Positions 35,358-47,102 of a stretch of 64,000 bases of DNA are shown one piece after another; position 1 is the first letter of the stretch; each line of letters opens with the position of its first letter. Made by a program: the position numbers and the translations under genes. The notes under the pieces are model-generated. The model searched no databases. It had not been told where the DNA came from and saw only the letters and a program-made list of their open reading frames with translations. This DNA is from Sphaerosporella brunnea (taxonomy: Eukaryota > Ascomycota > Pezizomycetes > Pezizales > Pyronemataceae). The stretch spans positions 124,001 to 188,000 of the forward strand of contig VXIS01000033.1 of assembly GCA_008704415.1 (NCBI GenBank), read 5' to 3'.

Positions 35358-36249
35358 TGTCGTGTGGTGGCAGCGGCAGGTATGGGCGTGGTGTTGCGAG
35401 ACTTGAAGTGAACGCGGGTGGTACTACTCCGCCGCTAGTGGGTGGAACACAGGCAACACACACACAGCATGCACTCAAGGGAAATGCAGAGAGCCCACAG
35501 CGGGTTGTCGGAGTTGTTTGATCACAGTCCTGTGAGTGAGTGATAAGTTATGATTGACAGCAAAATGAAGATCGAGTGCTCCACCAGCAAAAACTCACTG
35601 TGCCTATCAAGTTTCGTAGATAATTCCTCGAATCGACACCGTGTCCGGCGTAAAGCCCACGGTCGTCCACCACTACTTGACGATTTTTTAGTATCGGGAT
35701 GCCCTGGAAACCCTAACCCCGGCGCTTAGAGAAAACGCCCGCGCGAAATCACTCCGTTCTTCACCAACAAATACGGGGGCGGGCTCAAAAGCTACATAAT
35801 AACATACAGATCACGAAGAAAAAACTGGTTTCGTTTTCGAATTTACAGCTGTGAGAAAAGCAGGAAAAACCCCAGCAAGGAAATATATATGAAAAATCTA
35901 TCCCTATATAATACAGTTGGTGTGGCGTTTACCTGTGGCGGTTTCCGGAGGCTTTTCGACCGCTATACCATTCTGGAGCGGAGCCACTGCCTAGCTCTCC
36001 CATTTTGGAGCGGCGCTGTGGCTCACCGCTTTTTTTTGCGCGATGGTGGAGTCTTCATTTGATCTGGCTTTTTTTCATCACGGAATGAAAGCAACTGTGC
36101 TGTGTTTCACACACATATACCCTGACTGCAACGTACATATGACTTTACATTAAGTGGCGCTGTACTAATGACTGCACACCGTGGTCGCCACACGGCTGTT
36201 GACTCGTAGTAAGTATATAAGGAGAAACAGAGAGGGGAACCTGAGCTCA
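35358..36249. other. Intergenic region, no gene seen
   Basis: About 890 bp of mixed sequence lie between the Pro/Arg-rich gene and the transposase remnant. Two similar segments containing TTTTGGAGCGG / TTCTGGAGCGG (about 35968-36020) are present. The left end of the transposon may lie here, but I could not match it to a right end. Confidence 0.45.
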
Positions 36250-37043
36250 GACATGACACTTATTTCCACCGTTAAAATTGATGCACCGCTGCATAATCGT
36301 TGTGAGCTTGACAACCTCGGTATTGATTTCCTCAATCGTGATCTTATCCTCCCGTAAAACCCGCTTCATATCTTTAACAGTTGTAATCCGCTCGGAACCT
36401 CGCCGCGTCTGAATTCTTTTCTTCATGAGCGCCCAAATGCGTTCGATTGGGTTAAAATCTAGAGAATAGGGTGGCCAATCCATCTTTCCGACTCCTTATT
36501 TGACTCGCTCCTGATTCGTGTAGCCTGAGCGATGTGAGGCCGAACCTAGCTTCCACATTTCCACCTTTCCAAATTTCGTCCTCCATAAGGATGAAGTCAG
36601 GATTCTTGGCAGCCAGGCGTTGACACTCGGGCCACAGGATTGGACGGCAGACGTGCTGAATGTATCGCCAGGAATCAATCCCATGCCTCTTTCCCCGCTC
36701 AATCTTCACAATCTTACGCTTCTTTCCCCGCCACGTCTGCGTAGTCTTTGGTGGTTTCTCGCCTTTTGCTATCGCTGCGGCTCGGATCTCCCTGGCTTCT
36801 TGCAACTCACGCTCCCGCAGCTCCTTCCATTCGTTGGAATTCTTCCACTTGTTGAGTCGAATCTCTTTGTCTTGGTACTGCTCGTTGAGCTTGGGTAACC
36901 CAAATTGATGCGGCCTCCCTCTCATCCTTCGTCGCGGGGTCCCATACGTAGAACGGGCCTTTATAGTTCCACGTAATAAACCCCAGCACATCACTGAGGG
37001 CCGTTGTTTTTTTTAGCTCGCTCGCGGGGAGCTTCCCAGCCAC
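36250..37043 (-). pseudogene. Broken Tc1/mariner-type transposase
   Basis: Conserved pieces of a DDE transposase lie in at least three different frames, reading from 37043 downward. A segment with GFITWNYKGPFYVWDP is followed, after a frameshift near 36905, by a Lys/Glu-rich region and CRPILWPECQRLAAKNPD with FILMED. A further frameshift near 36580 comes next. The block then ends with WPPYSLDFNPIERIWALMKK, the classic C-terminal DDE signature of Tc1/mariner elements. The helix-turn-helix N-terminus is missing or beyond recognition. No terminal inverted repeat could be paired. The element is inactive and old. Its presence fits the TA-flanked MITEs found 2-12 kb to the right, though I see no sequence link between them. 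Confidence 0.85.
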
Positions 37044-38920
37044 CTCTAAGCGCCGGCCTGGGTTAGGGATACTTAAAAAATCGTCTTGTAGGTCATGGGG
37101 GTTTTGTGACTGGCGACAAAAAAAAAAAAAAAACTACGAAATGCTTTGTGCGTGATACTTTTCAAGCTCACACTACAACTACTTGCTCCGACCATGTTGG
37201 CAAGCAAATCACTCGAGCAAGAGGCCGCCCCCTTGACAAGGGGACCACATCAAGAGACCTGATCCGTGGAAATGGACAAGCGGACCAGATGTTCTCTAGG
37301 AAGTGGGGGTGGGGGGAAGCGGGACGGGGCGGGTGCGCTTGAGGGGGATGGTGAAGCATCGTTTGGCTAGACTTCTCTGCGGAGTGTCTATGGGAGTCTT
37401 GCTCATCGCCACGTGGCTGTCCTCCCCTGACCCCCCACAGCTCAGGCTTGCTGCCGGGGTCAGCCCAGTTTGAAAGCCCTCAACTTGTCAACCGGCCATT
37501 AGAGGCTTTCCGCCCAGCCAGAATGGAACGCAAAAGGTGAAAGCAAAAGGTCTCGGCCCATCAGTCTAAACCATTAGTGGTATATTCTTGATGGTCTTAC
37601 GCTCAAGAGATGTCAGCTGATGCTTCCGTCAATCCTCCCGGTGATTGGCGCAGAGCGCAGCTTGTTCTTGCAGCGTTGGCTGCTAACGATTCATAGTAAG
37701 GCTTTTGCTTTCATCATTCGCGCTCCGTTTTGGGTGGCGGACAGCCGCTATTCCAACTGACGCCCAGGTTTTATGGCCTCGTTGTAAAGCTTGCTCATGG
37801 TCAAGAGGCTACTTACGAAGGGGAAACCACGCTCTTGACCAAGTGATTTACCTGCCCACGGGATCGGAACAAGCTTGCTCATAACCCCCCATGCCCGCCC
37901 GGGGTGTCCGGATGAGCAGCTCACTTTCAAACAAACTCTTCGGCATATCTACCGATCCAGAGCGTCGAACAACGAATGACTGCCTGCGGGAAAACGTTCG
38001 TTGCCCATCTGGGCTCGCCAGCCGCCCTGCATACATACTTCTTTCGCTGCATCTGCAACCCCTTTCGCTGGTGTTTTAGGCTATTCCCTGTAGTGAAAGA
38101 GCTGCATGCTCTGACGCCGTATGAACACTAAGGCTTCTCAAGTAGACTGGGATCCGGTTGGATGGACATGTTGACAGCTGGCTTGAATTTCAAATTTGAG
38201 AACTCGTTGCGATTGTGCGTTGCGATTGGCAACGTCAGATGTCAGGATTTCCCAGCACCAGGGCACATACCAGCAGCACGTCAAACCCCGGGCTCATGCG
38301 TGCTGAATACTAGTCTGATAGATCGTGTCCCGGTGACGACACGATCAACGTCACGAAGCATCGACTCCAGCAATGGTTCGTGAGGTTCTGGAAAACGGTT
38401 TATTCCAGTTGGCACTTTTACTTCTCCTTTTTCTTCCAACCTGACTATCTGGTCAGCGTAACGCTACTGTGCTGTTGCCTGCTACTTGTATTGTTCGCAG
38501 AAACTAAAGCTGCATGCGGAACCGGAGGGTGGGGGTTTCGGGTTTCCGCACAACTGTCAGCAAACAATCTACCGCAAGCCTGAAATGAAGTCAATTGCAG
38601 TTCGTATCTTATTTTCCTTGCCAACAATCAAAAAACGCAATCTGTCAATCTACAGCCTCGAAAGGAATTCCGCGATCCTCGATTCGATGGCTCACAGGAA
38701 GATTCTGCAGTTTCGTGGAAGCCATGACTCGGCTTTCAGCCACAGTTGCTTGACCGAGGGGATCACATATTCAGCCCTTGGGCTGGCACTGTTGAAGAGT
38801 GGGGGGCTTCATCCATATCTACGTCTTCCCAATCGCTGGTTGGTCTAACACCTGTAAAACCCCTGCCCGCATCGGGGTTCGAGCGGGCAGCCGATTTCCG
38901 CCGCTAGCGCACCCGCCTTC
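37044..38920. other. Intergenic region, no gene seen
   Basis: The region contains an A homopolymer at 37117-37132 and no supported ORF. Just before the MITE, 38861-38892 forms a strong hairpin (CTGCCCGC ... GCGGGCAG). Confidence 0.5.
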
Positions 38921-39104
38921 TATGGTGCAGTGCGCTTTGAAGTTTAAAGGTCGACATTCGCTTAAGGGGGTTACCCGGTGGGCCCCTGGCAACTCTGACA
39001 GCCAGCAAGCGATGTGCGAGTGATATTCGGTGAAAATGGCCTGCAAAACAAGACCGGGTGACCCCTTTAAGCGAAGGTCTACCTTTGAAGCGCACCGCAC
39101 TATA
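38921..39104. mobile_element. TA-flanked MITE, family A (180 bp)
   Basis: The left arm (38923 to about 38979) and right arm (about 39052-39102) are imperfect inverted repeats of roughly 50-57 bp. They share GTGCRGTGCGCTT, then AAAGGT, then TTCGCTTAA and ACCCGGT blocks. The left arm carries a few extra bases near 38941. A TA dinucleotide flanks each end (38921-38922 and 39103-39104), as expected for the target duplication of Tc1/mariner-mobilised elements. The ~70-bp middle is unrelated between arms and non-coding. Differences between the arms are mostly transitions. Confidence 0.75.
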
Positions 39105-39671
39105 CTAATTGATAGCTGTTCTGTCCAGCGTCTATGGGCCAAAAAAAAAGGAAGTACACGCCTCGAATTGCCGCTCTTTGAGAGCTCGACCACGCTCTCA
39201 AACGAATGATTGACAGTTCATCAATCTTGCAGTGGAAGGAAAATGCTTGTTAGTATGGCCGAACGTTGTCCCAGCGCGCAGCCGCGCGGCGCATAGTCGC
39301 ATAGATAAGCTGCCGGTAGTGCAATATGACACTATTGTGCATAATAAGCCGAGTCTGCGCGGCAAAAAAGGCGTGGAAACTAAATTGAACATGACCGCCA
39401 AGATCGACCGCATCGCGTAAAACTATCTGCCCCACGCCCACTTCTAGCCACAACAGGAACTCCGGATTCCAGTTTTTTTTTTTTGTTTTTTTTTTGCGCT
39501 TTCTTGGGCCAGACGCATCCCCGCTGCAAGGTGGGTATTGTCAAGCTATGGTATGCGCAAGCGGAAACCCCTCACGCCACCGCTTCAAGATAACCTCCAA
39601 CACGACATAAATATCCCGGACGGCAAAATTATGCCCTCCTACATGCTCCCGCTTCACTCTCAACAACCACA

Positions 39672-42193
39672 ATGCAATTCTATTCCCCGAACGCTCGCAC
39701 TCTGGGCAATCTGCTCCACGATTTCCGCTATGACGCAAGCGTGGCCAAACTGCGGCACATGAACGAGTTCATAGCCTGGCGCGACAGTGAGACGGTCGAA
39801 TCAGCGGTTTTGCGCATCAAAAGCCATGGTAATTTTTGATTTCCTTGGGTTTGCCACGATAATGGCTGACACATTCAAGCCCTCGCCAATGTCCCGCTGC
39901 GAGAATACGATCCAAGTTCGCCATCCGCGCTTCCTCCCTTTCGAGACCAAATCAAGGATCTTTTTGAACCACATCTACGCACCGGAACATGTGCCCTCGG
40001 GTTAGCCAACATTGCGGCCGAGGATCCCGCAACTCATACCCCGCAATATGTCCTCAGAGCCCTAGTGGATAACCTCGGCTCACAGAGCGAGAGGTTCTGC
40101 CACGAAACCAGCGAAGTTGAGCGCAAGATGCGGCTGAAACGGAAAAACAAGAATCTCGAGCTTGGAGTTCAACAGCTAAAGAAGGTGCTGAGACTGGGCT
40201 TGACCCCGTCTCGAGGAGGGTTCACACGGATGTTTTTCGTGGTGCGGGGAATGGCGCATTCTCGATATGCTAAGGAGTTGGTTGAGATTCTGGAGGGTCT
40301 GGTGGAGTATGGCCAGGGAAAGATCCGCGTGTTTGTTACTGGAGACGTAGAGATTGAGTGGCCGGGAAGGAACGTGTTCGAGCTTCCAGTCGAGAAGGCA
40401 GACCTGGAAGTGTTTGCCAAAGAGGTTTTAGAGTTGGCAGAAATCCCGGAGGTGACAGCAGAGAAAAAGGAAGAGTTCGGCCGCAGTCTCGCTCTGTTGG
40501 TCTCTGCAGCCCCAAGGTAGGTCGTTTCAACGCGATGAGAGGGTGTGCCGCTGATGTGTTGAATTGCAGTTGCTATTGGCTTTCTGTTCAAATCCCCTAC
40601 CACTTCCGCGTGTTCAGCAAAGATCCACACATGGTTGGCGGTTTGAGAACAGTGGAGGAAGTACTCTCAGACACCCTGGAATCCCTATATCCCCCTGAAT
40701 TGGACGGTCATCAGCATCTTCCCTTCCTCGAGAAAGCCCTCTTGTGGTGCTACGGAGCTCGGAGGCCGCTGAAAGTGTGGCAGCTATTCGAGAATATCAA
40801 CATGACAACCGGGATTAAGCTGGACACCGAGACAATGAGAAAGATGCTCGATCGATTGGCCGTATTTGTGAACATCTTTCCCGATGATACTATTCGTCTG
40901 AGCGATCCATGCGTTCGGTGTTTCCTGGCCACACAGAACCGATTGCTCCAGCTCAGAGATGATCGGGTATTGAACACCCAGTTGGCGCTTGACTGCCTCT
41001 CGGTTCTCAGCCCCAAACGCCCTTACGCGATGAATCCACCAAGTCTCGGCAGCGGCAAATCATTGATTTCGGATAACTTTCAGGACTACGCTTTTCTATA
41101 CTGGACAGAGTATGCGGCCTCTCCAGGAGCTTGCAGCGATCCTCAAGTAATCGACAAGGCAATGCTTTACGTCCGTGCATGTTTCGAAGGATCAGAGGCA
41201 AAGCCAGCTTCCATGGTCCACTTTGCAGCCGAGAAAGGACTGAGCGGAATGTTGGACCGCCTCTTATCAGAGGATTCTACCACGATCGATGCCCTGTCCT
41301 GCTCCGCCACTCCTCTGCAGCTAGCCGCCGCGAATGGTCATCAATCGGCAGTCGAGGTCCTGGTTCGCTATGGAGCAAAGATCCTACTCGACGGAAAGCT
41401 ATCATCCCGCAAGCATGTGCAAAGACCAGGAGATTCACTCGCAGCAGCATGCTCTCGAGGCCGCATTCAGATCCTCAAGTACCTAATATCCCAACTGCCA
41501 GGCGGCCTAGATCCCAAAAGCGATCATGCAAAATACATGTTACAGTGTGCAGCTCACAACACCGAGCTCGAAACCGTGCATTACCTCCTGGACCTCGGTG
41601 TCGAGATCGACCAATGGTCACGCAACACCCGGGCGGTGATCGAAGCCGTTAGATCGGGTGATCCAGAGATCTTCGCTGCGTTCTTAGCCCACGGCCACGA
41701 CATCCACGGCGCAGGTCCCGGCCATAATGGCTCGTCCCTCTACGCGGCTACGGGGATGGACGACCTCGACTTCGCCTTGTTCCTCCTCCGAAGTGGCGTG
41801 GATCCAAACTATAAAGCCGCCGACGGCGTCTTGAACGGCGGCTTCCCGATCCCGCATGCGGCGGCGTGTGCAAGGGTGGATATTTTGGAGGCGATGATGC
41901 AGTATGGAGCAAAGCTGAATGGCAGCGAAGCGCTGTTGTGGGCCGTGCTCAAGCGCCGCTTGGAGATGGTCGAGTGGTTGATTGAGCAGGGCGCGGATGT
42001 TAATGAGGGAGGATCGGATGGATCTCCGCTTGAGTATGCTGTGAACATGGGGGAAGGGAAGATTGCGTTGGCGCTGCTCAAAGGAGGCGCTGAGTGGAAG
42101 GGCATCCGTCCGGGAAGGAAGTGTCAGATGGTGCAGCTGGTGAAGGAGGCGGGTGCTGATGAGACCCTTGTGAAAAGATTGGAGCAGGAATGA
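39672..42193 (+). CDS. Ankyrin-repeat protein with degenerate NACHT-like N-terminus, three exons, 805 aa
   Basis: The exons are 39672-39828, 39880-40516 and 40570-42193. Introns of 51 and 53 nt have GTAATT/GTAGGT donors and AAG/CAG acceptors, the first with branch GGCTGAC, and phases match. The first 300 residues follow the scaffold of fungal NACHT/ankyrin STAND proteins: an AWRDSE segment, then VLRIKSH where the P-loop would begin, then the region facing the Walker B strand (TRMFFVVRGMAHSRYAKEL) and the sensor strand KIRVFVTGDVE. The GxxGxGK(S/T) P-loop and the acidic Walker B residues are not visible. A winged-helix-like region (ALLWCYGARRPLKVWQLFEN) follows. About nine ankyrin repeats span residues ~479-790, e.g. 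ATPLQLAAANGHQSAVEVLV. It is probably an NLR-like regulatory or recognition protein that no longer binds nucleotide; this is an inference. Confidence 0.8.
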
Positions 42194-43895
42194 GTGATTG
42201 CGTAGGGGCAAGCAAATTTCGATAGACTCAAAACTACAAGTACCTAGCGATATATCAAAAGCGGTTGCCCTAGGCCTATTGAAGATCACGGGCAGACCGG
42301 TGAACGGGGTACCAGCCGGTTTAAACACAACATCCATACACGGGCACGACCTGTGAGGGCACGGAATCGCGATGGGCTTTGTCTTGAGGTCGGAATATGG
42401 TTGGATTAGCAGGTAAACTGGGTTGTTGTCACGGTACTTAGGGCGCTCGCGGAGATATCATGATTTCAAGCCAAATGCTGTGCGTTTCTTTGGCGCAGGA
42501 TTCAAGATTCGACCCAACAATGAACTTTCAAAACACAAGAGAGACTTGTGGATATTGCGATATCGAAAAAAAACTTCTGTGATCGAATTTTGGAGAGAAA
42601 GGAGGGGGAGAAGGGGGGGGGGGGGGGCAGCTCTTCGGTATATCTTCATGCAAGCAACTTAACCCTTAGCTAGGCAAGTGGGCAAACTTAACTTCGGCTC
42701 GACATATAGGGAGGATCGAACAATTTTTATTTTTTTTATTTTTTCCGCTTTCTGGTAAGTGCTGTTTTTCTTTCTGCGCTCCCATCTCCGCTGCGTGGGT
42801 TGGATAGTTGAGATTGGTGTGCTTACAGCGTGCGTAAAGCTTAGAAAGAAAGGCGGAGAAAAATAAAAAAAAAGAGCACTCAGACTCGAATTTGGGAAAA
42901 AAAAAAAAAAAATCCCAAATTTCTTTCTCCCCAGTAGCCAAGCTGTTTTGGCCACAGGTGGCTGGTTACCCCCCACTCTTTTTTTTTTTTTTTTTTTGTT
43001 TTTTTTCTCCAGTTCAACACGCTTTTGCACAAATCCCTTCTCTCCGCCTGGGTCATTTTGACCACAAACTTGAAGCTTGGGATGCCAGCTCCTGGTATTG
43101 GTAAATGACCACGCTACCGCCCTAATCCCCGGCCGCGGGGGAGGGGCACACTTCAACTTCAACCCCCCCGTTCCGATCTTGACCTTGAACGTCCGAGATG
43201 ATTCTACAAAAGTAATAAAGAAAAAAAAAAGAAGAAAAAACCGGCTGGGAGTGAGAGCAGAAGGCAAGATGGTGCGTTTCCCTAGGTTAGAACAGAGACC
43301 ATTTTCCCCCAGGAAGTTTGCGGATTATGCTTTATTTTGACTTGCCCCCGCCCCGCCCTCCCGCTTTCTCAACCCTTCGACACGATGGGACTCGACTACT
43401 TGGGCCTTATGCTGCTGTCCCGCGAGACGATGACAGGGCAAGCAAAGAATGTTTCCATTCCCGGGCGGGCACCGACCAGAAGGGAGTAAAAAAGCACAGC
43501 ACAGCAAGAATTCCTCCATCCCATCCATTCATGACTATTATAGTAATTACGTCGTTAAACACCCTACCCTCTCCCTCCTTTTTCTGCTTTTTTTACAAAA
43601 ATAAACCCACTCCAATACGCCGCAGCAAATGCATTCCCCGCCCCGCCTCCCCCGCTGAGCAAAACGCAAAAGTTTACTTCAAGACAGTAGCACTACAAAA
43701 AGCAGTGGTTAAATACTCCCCAAAAGGAAAACCCAAACAAAAAAAAAAAAAAAAACAGAGGAAACAAGCTTTACCAATTATGAACACGCGATGTGGCTAT
43801 GAGTACGAACGAGTAAGAATGCTGGGAGCCCTGCGTGCGAAACTAAAAACAATTCCGTAATCATGAAATCGTGGAGAAAAATAGATGCGGTGACA
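42194..43895. other. Intergenic region, no gene seen
   Basis: About 1.7 kb with a G-run of 15 at 42614-42628, T/A homopolymers (42898-42912, 42979-42997, 43738-43755) and no supported ORF. A minus-strand frame of about 200 codons here is made of lysine/phenylalanine tracts from homopolymers and is not coding. Confidence 0.55.
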
Positions 43896-45891
43896 TTACG
43901 CCTGAGAGTTACCATCAGAACCCTCCTCGCCAGTGGACGCTCCACCGCCGTCGTCACAATCAGGCGAGTCGAAGCATCCATCACCCTCGGAACACTTGGA
44001 AAATTCCTCCACGGGGAAGGGGATATAGTCCTTTTCCTTGTGACCGCCAACTCCCTGCATCTCGGTGTCGCTGTCTCCCTTGGCGGCCACGCCGCGAGCT
44101 CTCTTCATGCCTGCGTTGACCACCCGTTCCTTTTCACTCTTGCGTTTGCGATTGGAATGCTTGACTGCGCTTTTCGGCTTCGGCCGCTTGTGGTGGGCGT
44201 CTCCCGGCTCTCTAGGCGAAAATATTTCCTTGAGGAAAGGGAGATTGCCGTTCCCAGAAACGTCTGTGTCACCTGGGGAAAGCTCGGTGGCCTGGAGCTT
44301 GCTAGGGGTGCTGGTTCTGGAGTTGGTGTTCTTGGGGGACGACCTAGCGGGACTGTGATCCTCACTATCAGAATTGTCGTTTGCGTCATCTGTAGCATTG
44401 AGGTTGGTGGACGTTCTCTTCGGAGAGCAGTGGATGACCACGGCGGCGAGCCTGAGGCGATTGCTTGGGGTCTTAGGCCCGGAACTCCTGTTTGCACGTG
44501 GTCTCTGGTCGGTGGATCGGGGAATTGCTTGTTGGGGATTTCTGGAATCGCGGCTGATGTTGGTGAAGGCTCCCTTAGGGGCTCCTTTTGCAGGCCCTGG
44601 AGCGCGAACTTTGTCAAGATCGCTATTACCAGCATCAGAATCCGGCGATTCCGAGTCGTTTGAGGCCATTCTGCCATCGGTGAGAGTCTTGTAGCTCGGA
44701 ATCATGGCTTCTTTTCCATTGCGCTTCATGCCATCACCGACCGGGGCTTCGGGAGGTTCGTAGCAGACGGGCTTGGTGAATATGGTAAACGGCTGCGGCT
44801 GTGGCGTTTCGTCTGGAGTTGGCAGGGACACTTGGGCTGTGGCGGTGGCAGCAACTGGTAGAGGCCCTTTAGTTGGAGGAGTGACATAGCGGCTCTTACG
44901 TTCCTGCTTGTTCCACTCCTTTCCTCTCTTCAACCACTTCCGAAGCTCCTTTTCGTCGCGCTCTTGTCGTGCAACGGCCATCAAAGCCTCATGCAGATCT
45001 TTATCATAGTCCAGCCGTTTAATCCTAGATTTGCACTGCTTGTACTGCAAACTGCCTCTGTCCACTTCCCGGTGGTTTTCCTTGGCATGGCTGAGATGGT
45101 GAAGTCAGCCTCAAACTCTGCGCCAAAACTGAAAACGTGTGAACTTACTCCTCAAAAGGCTGGACCTCGTAAAATTTCGCCTTGGGAACTCCCTTGAACC
45201 AACAAAATGGGCACTCGATTGGTTTAGGCATGGAGTTAGACCGAGCTCTCTGCTCCTGCTTTGTCTTTTGGCCCCTGGTTAAAGGCGGCGAGTATTTTTG
45301 CGGCGAGGGTTTTTGCGGGTATTTTTGCGGCGAGGGTTTTTGCGGCGGGGGTTTTTGCGGCGAGGGTTTTTTGGGCTCGTCGTCGCCATCGGACGTCAGA
45401 TCGATGGTAGTTATAGGTAGCTTCTTCCTCGCGACCCTCTTCTTTTTCGGTTTGGAAGCCACCACTTCTTCGTTGTCGTATGATTCAGGAAGATCATAGA
45501 TGTCCTTATCTCCGCCAGAAAACAAGCTGGTCTTGGGCTCCGACGGTTTCTTTTTTGCCTTCTCATCGCCCGAATCCTCGATTCTCTGCGTCTCAGTCCA
45601 CTCCGCTTTCTTCGACACCAGAGGACGGCCGCGCTTCTTTCCGTACGTCCATTGGACCTTGGTTCTCGCCGAATTTCCGTCGCCAGGGGTCTTCTGCAAG
45701 CTGGGACTGTCCATGGCGGCGGCGGGTTTATCCGAGGGCGCGTTTAACTTGTCGTCGTTGTGCGAGGTCTTGGTTGCTGCGACGACGACGCGGTTGTCGT
45801 CGGATGGCTCAGGTGGTGCAGAAGTAAGCTTGGACTGCGTTCGTGATTGGTTGCTTTGCCGCCGCGAGCCAGTGAGGCGTTTGGGGCCCAT
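43896..45891 (-). CDS. Putative nuclear protein with AT-hook, SUMO-interaction-like motif, SPQK repeats and C2H2 finger, 645 aa
   Basis: Exon 1 is 45891-45149 and exon 2 is 45090-43896. The 58-nt intron has donor GTAAGT, branch GGCTGAC and acceptor CAG at phase 2. An AT-hook core KKRGRP sits at 85-90. The segment ITTIDLTSDGDDE (160-172) has the hydrophobic-plus-acidic shape of a SUMO-interacting motif. PSPQK/YPQK repeats at 176-200 give several S-P-x-K sites (CDK-type, histone-H1-like). A C2H2 finger is formed across the splice junction: C227 and C230 in exon 1 (CPFCWF), H249 and H254 in exon 2 (DHAKENH). Basic, Ser/Pro-rich tracts follow (KKPKSAV-like, SNRKRKSEKE) and an acidic C-terminus. 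The start at 45891 has A at -3. It is likely chromatin-associated; the target is unknown. Splicing is essential, since neither exon alone encodes the finger. Confidence 0.75.
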
Positions 45892-46173
45892 AATACCGAT
45901 TTTGTTGATTTCTGTATCTCGGCGACGCACGTTGGAAGGAAACTATTGTTTTTTTTTTTTCTGTGGGGAGGATGAGGTTGATCGCGGCGTTTGATGCGCG
46001 TCGACGGCAGGTGACGTTCACAGCTGATCACTCGGCTTTTTGATTTAACTTTGTGGTTAAAAAAATATGAATGAGCCCAGAGATCGACCACGTGCACACC
46101 GTCGAAGTAAAAATATCCACCCATTAGATTACCCACAAGTGTCCACCAGATCCCATCAGCACAGCACATCCAA

Positions 46174-46527
46174 TACCGTATTTTCGCGGTACGATGAGAA
46201 TTGCCGGCGCCGAAGTCAATCTTTTCTAAGTAGCAAACGTACTATGTATGGAAACATGACACCGCCGGCGAATCTTGATTGATGGCCAAGAGGGGCACTG
46301 GAGACGTCGCGGTACGACGGAGACTCAAGGCGGCCGTGAGAATTAGAGTTGAGTACATAGGTGTCCTCAACCATACCGCGCACAGCCATTGTCGCCTCCT
46401 TAGATAGTGTTGTCGCCGTCACATAAGATTCGCCGGCGGCGTCATGTTTCCATACATAGTACGTTTGCTACTTAGAAAAGATTGACTTCGGCGCCGGCAA
46501 TTCTCATCGTACCGGAAGAATACGGTA
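46174..46527. mobile_element. TA-flanked MITE, family B, copy 1 (350 bp, 101-bp TIRs)
   Basis: Bases 46176-46276 and 46425-46525 are inverted repeats of equal length that differ at only a handful of positions. TA flanks both ends (46174-46175, 46526-46527). The outermost bases are CCGTATT at the left and AATACGG at the right. The ~150-bp interior is non-repetitive. A short minus-strand ORF runs through the element but has no recognisable family. High arm identity suggests recent insertion or hairpin-templated conversion. Confidence 0.88.
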
Positions 46528-47102
46528 CTCGGAAGTTCACTCTCATTGAGTCCTCAACTGCCGGTTGTGAGGACGGCTCTGTGGGCATTGCGGTCTTTCA
46601 ACTTATATCTCCCGCCTACGAGGCCAAAGCCATCTACCTGTTCCCAGGTATCTACTTACCTTCTCCATTCCTCCACCCGGGGAAAGCTTGTACTGTGTCT
46701 TCATTCATGTTCGGCGTTGCAGAGCCTTCATAGATGTGATGGCCTCGAAAAAGTGGCCACTGGCTTCCACCTGACGAGCCTTTACGTGTCCATGTAGCGG
46801 TAAAGCCAGTGTCCTTTGAGGAATGGCAAGTCTAGCGAATCACTCGGCCCTACACACTATGCGATAGGTGGGTTTCTCAGAGCGGCTCTTTGGCACTGCG
46901 GGCTTGTCATTAAATCAAACGGCATAAATAGTGTGACAAGAGACAAGCAGACAAAGAAATGTCAGCGGTCGTCAAGCTCCCAAAGCAAAGTTTTTAAAAC
47001 GCGTTGCCTGGAGGAAAAAGACGTTATGTACACAACCCCACCAGCCTCGCAATCACACTCGCGTCGCTCTTCCAGCCCCTCGCCTCTCAAGCGCCATCGG
47101 AA
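46528..47102. other. Intergenic region, possible ORF remnant
   Basis: A plus-strand frame immediately after the MITE (about 46530-46660) reads RKFTLIESSTAG onward with protein-like composition, but it has no start and soon ends. It may be the remains of a gene interrupted by the MITE. Nothing else is seen. Confidence 0.35.

Noticed and set aside
38861..38940. tRNA-like pattern (GGTTCGAG and GCTAGCGCACC)
   Set aside because: The T-like and D-like parts are in the wrong order for a tRNA on either strand; only a simple hairpin is supported.
42659..43267. 202-codon minus-strand ORF with a hydrophobic start and Lys/Phe runs
   Set aside because: It is built from A/T homopolymers and has no splice or start support.
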